Source of the DNA: Aquamicrobium zhengzhouense
GTDB lineage: Bacteria; Pseudomonadota; Alphaproteobacteria; Rhizobiales; Rhizobiaceae
NCBI RefSeq assembly: GCF_016124105.1
Contig: NZ_JADGMQ010000008.1
Coordinates: 1 to 64,000 of the forward strand
DNA length: 64,000 bases
Direction of reading: 5' to 3'
The notes beneath the pieces are model-generated. The model searched no databases, was not told the DNA's origin, and was given only the letters and a program-made list of their open reading frames with translations. The translations under genes were made by a program, and so were the position numbers. Positions 63,924 through 64,000 of the stretch are shown piece after piece (position 1 is the stretch's first letter; the number at the start of each line of letters is the position of its first letter).

Positions 63924-64000
63924 AGGGCGAACGTATTTGAGGCTCGACTTGTGCTGGACGTTCGACCTCAACGGCCTTCGGCGTCACCACTGTCGCGTCG
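63910..64000 (-). CDS. 3' end of an unidentified gene (runs off the window)
   Basis: Thirty codons on the minus strand ending in RSPWGRQ and a TAA at 63912-63910. The visible tail is rich in Pro, Val and Glu (VEVERPAQVEPQ), looking like a disordered C-terminus. Too little is present to name it. The frame and the overlapping terminator make it credible. Confidence 0.5.
   Translation of the reverse strand, partial: DATVVTPKAVEVERPAQVEPQIRSPWGRQ

Overview
The window comes from an alphaproteobacterium of the order Hyphomicrobiales (Rhizobiales), most likely close to Phyllobacteriaceae/Rhizobiaceae. Pointers are the PhyR-NepR-EcfG general stress response locus, cobST for aerobic cobalamin synthesis, the TIGR02302-lysA-argH-tlpA block, ftsEX next to ydcF and plsC, a SAM-II riboswitch on metA, and a CtrA-type box before ftsE. 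The sequence is GC-rich, densely packed and mostly chromosomal housekeeping. There is no prophage, IS element, CRISPR array or rRNA operon. Genus cannot be settled from this.

Layout: 0-0.7 kb, an intact initiator tRNA-fMet flanked by two fragments of itself, and tRNA-Arg(CCU). 0.8-8.8 kb, an M20 amidohydrolase, a DD-carboxypeptidase with a CobW GTPase, an L,D-transpeptidase with TusA, accA, xerD and two small proteins. 8.8-13.5 kb, a xylose-type ABC importer (xylFHG order) divergent from a ROK regulator, with a clear palindromic operator between them. 13.5-20 kb, a TctABC tricarboxylate transporter next to a DctB/DctD-like two-component system. 20-21.9 kb, an MhqO/MhqD-like dioxygenase-esterase pair with a small GNAT.

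22.1-29.5 kb is the most interesting part: a general stress response island. phyR and nepR-ecfG diverge, and an HWE kinase, a response regulator and envelope-type small proteins (two-PRC-barrel protein, lipid kinase, DUF883, holin-like, DUF1328) surround them. I found eight good matches to the EcfG promoter GGAAC-N16/17-CGTT here and nearby, several in back-to-back pairs. One of them faces a region with no gene, which folds into a 13-bp hairpin with a very C-rich loop followed by a terminator-like stem. I read this as a GsrN-like, stress-induced small RNA, and it is the main discovery candidate.

29.4-46 kb: aroKB with a CBS protein that has lost its membrane domain, bolA, a J-domain protein, cobST, a CpdR-like regulator, hpt, ftsEX, ydcF, plsC, chaC, and tyrC-hisC. 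46-54 kb: metA under a SAM-II riboswitch and terminator, glsA whose ribosome-binding site sits in a long hairpin, a degenerate peptide deformylase, a methyltransferase, gloB, two membrane proteins, an apparently frameshifted DUF3108 gene, rpmB and a YhhQ-like transporter. 54-64 kb: TIGR02302, lysA, a small lipoprotein, argH, tlpA, a diguanylate cyclase, a 3-hydroxybutyryl-CoA dehydrogenase and etfAB, ending in the 3' tip of an unknown gene.
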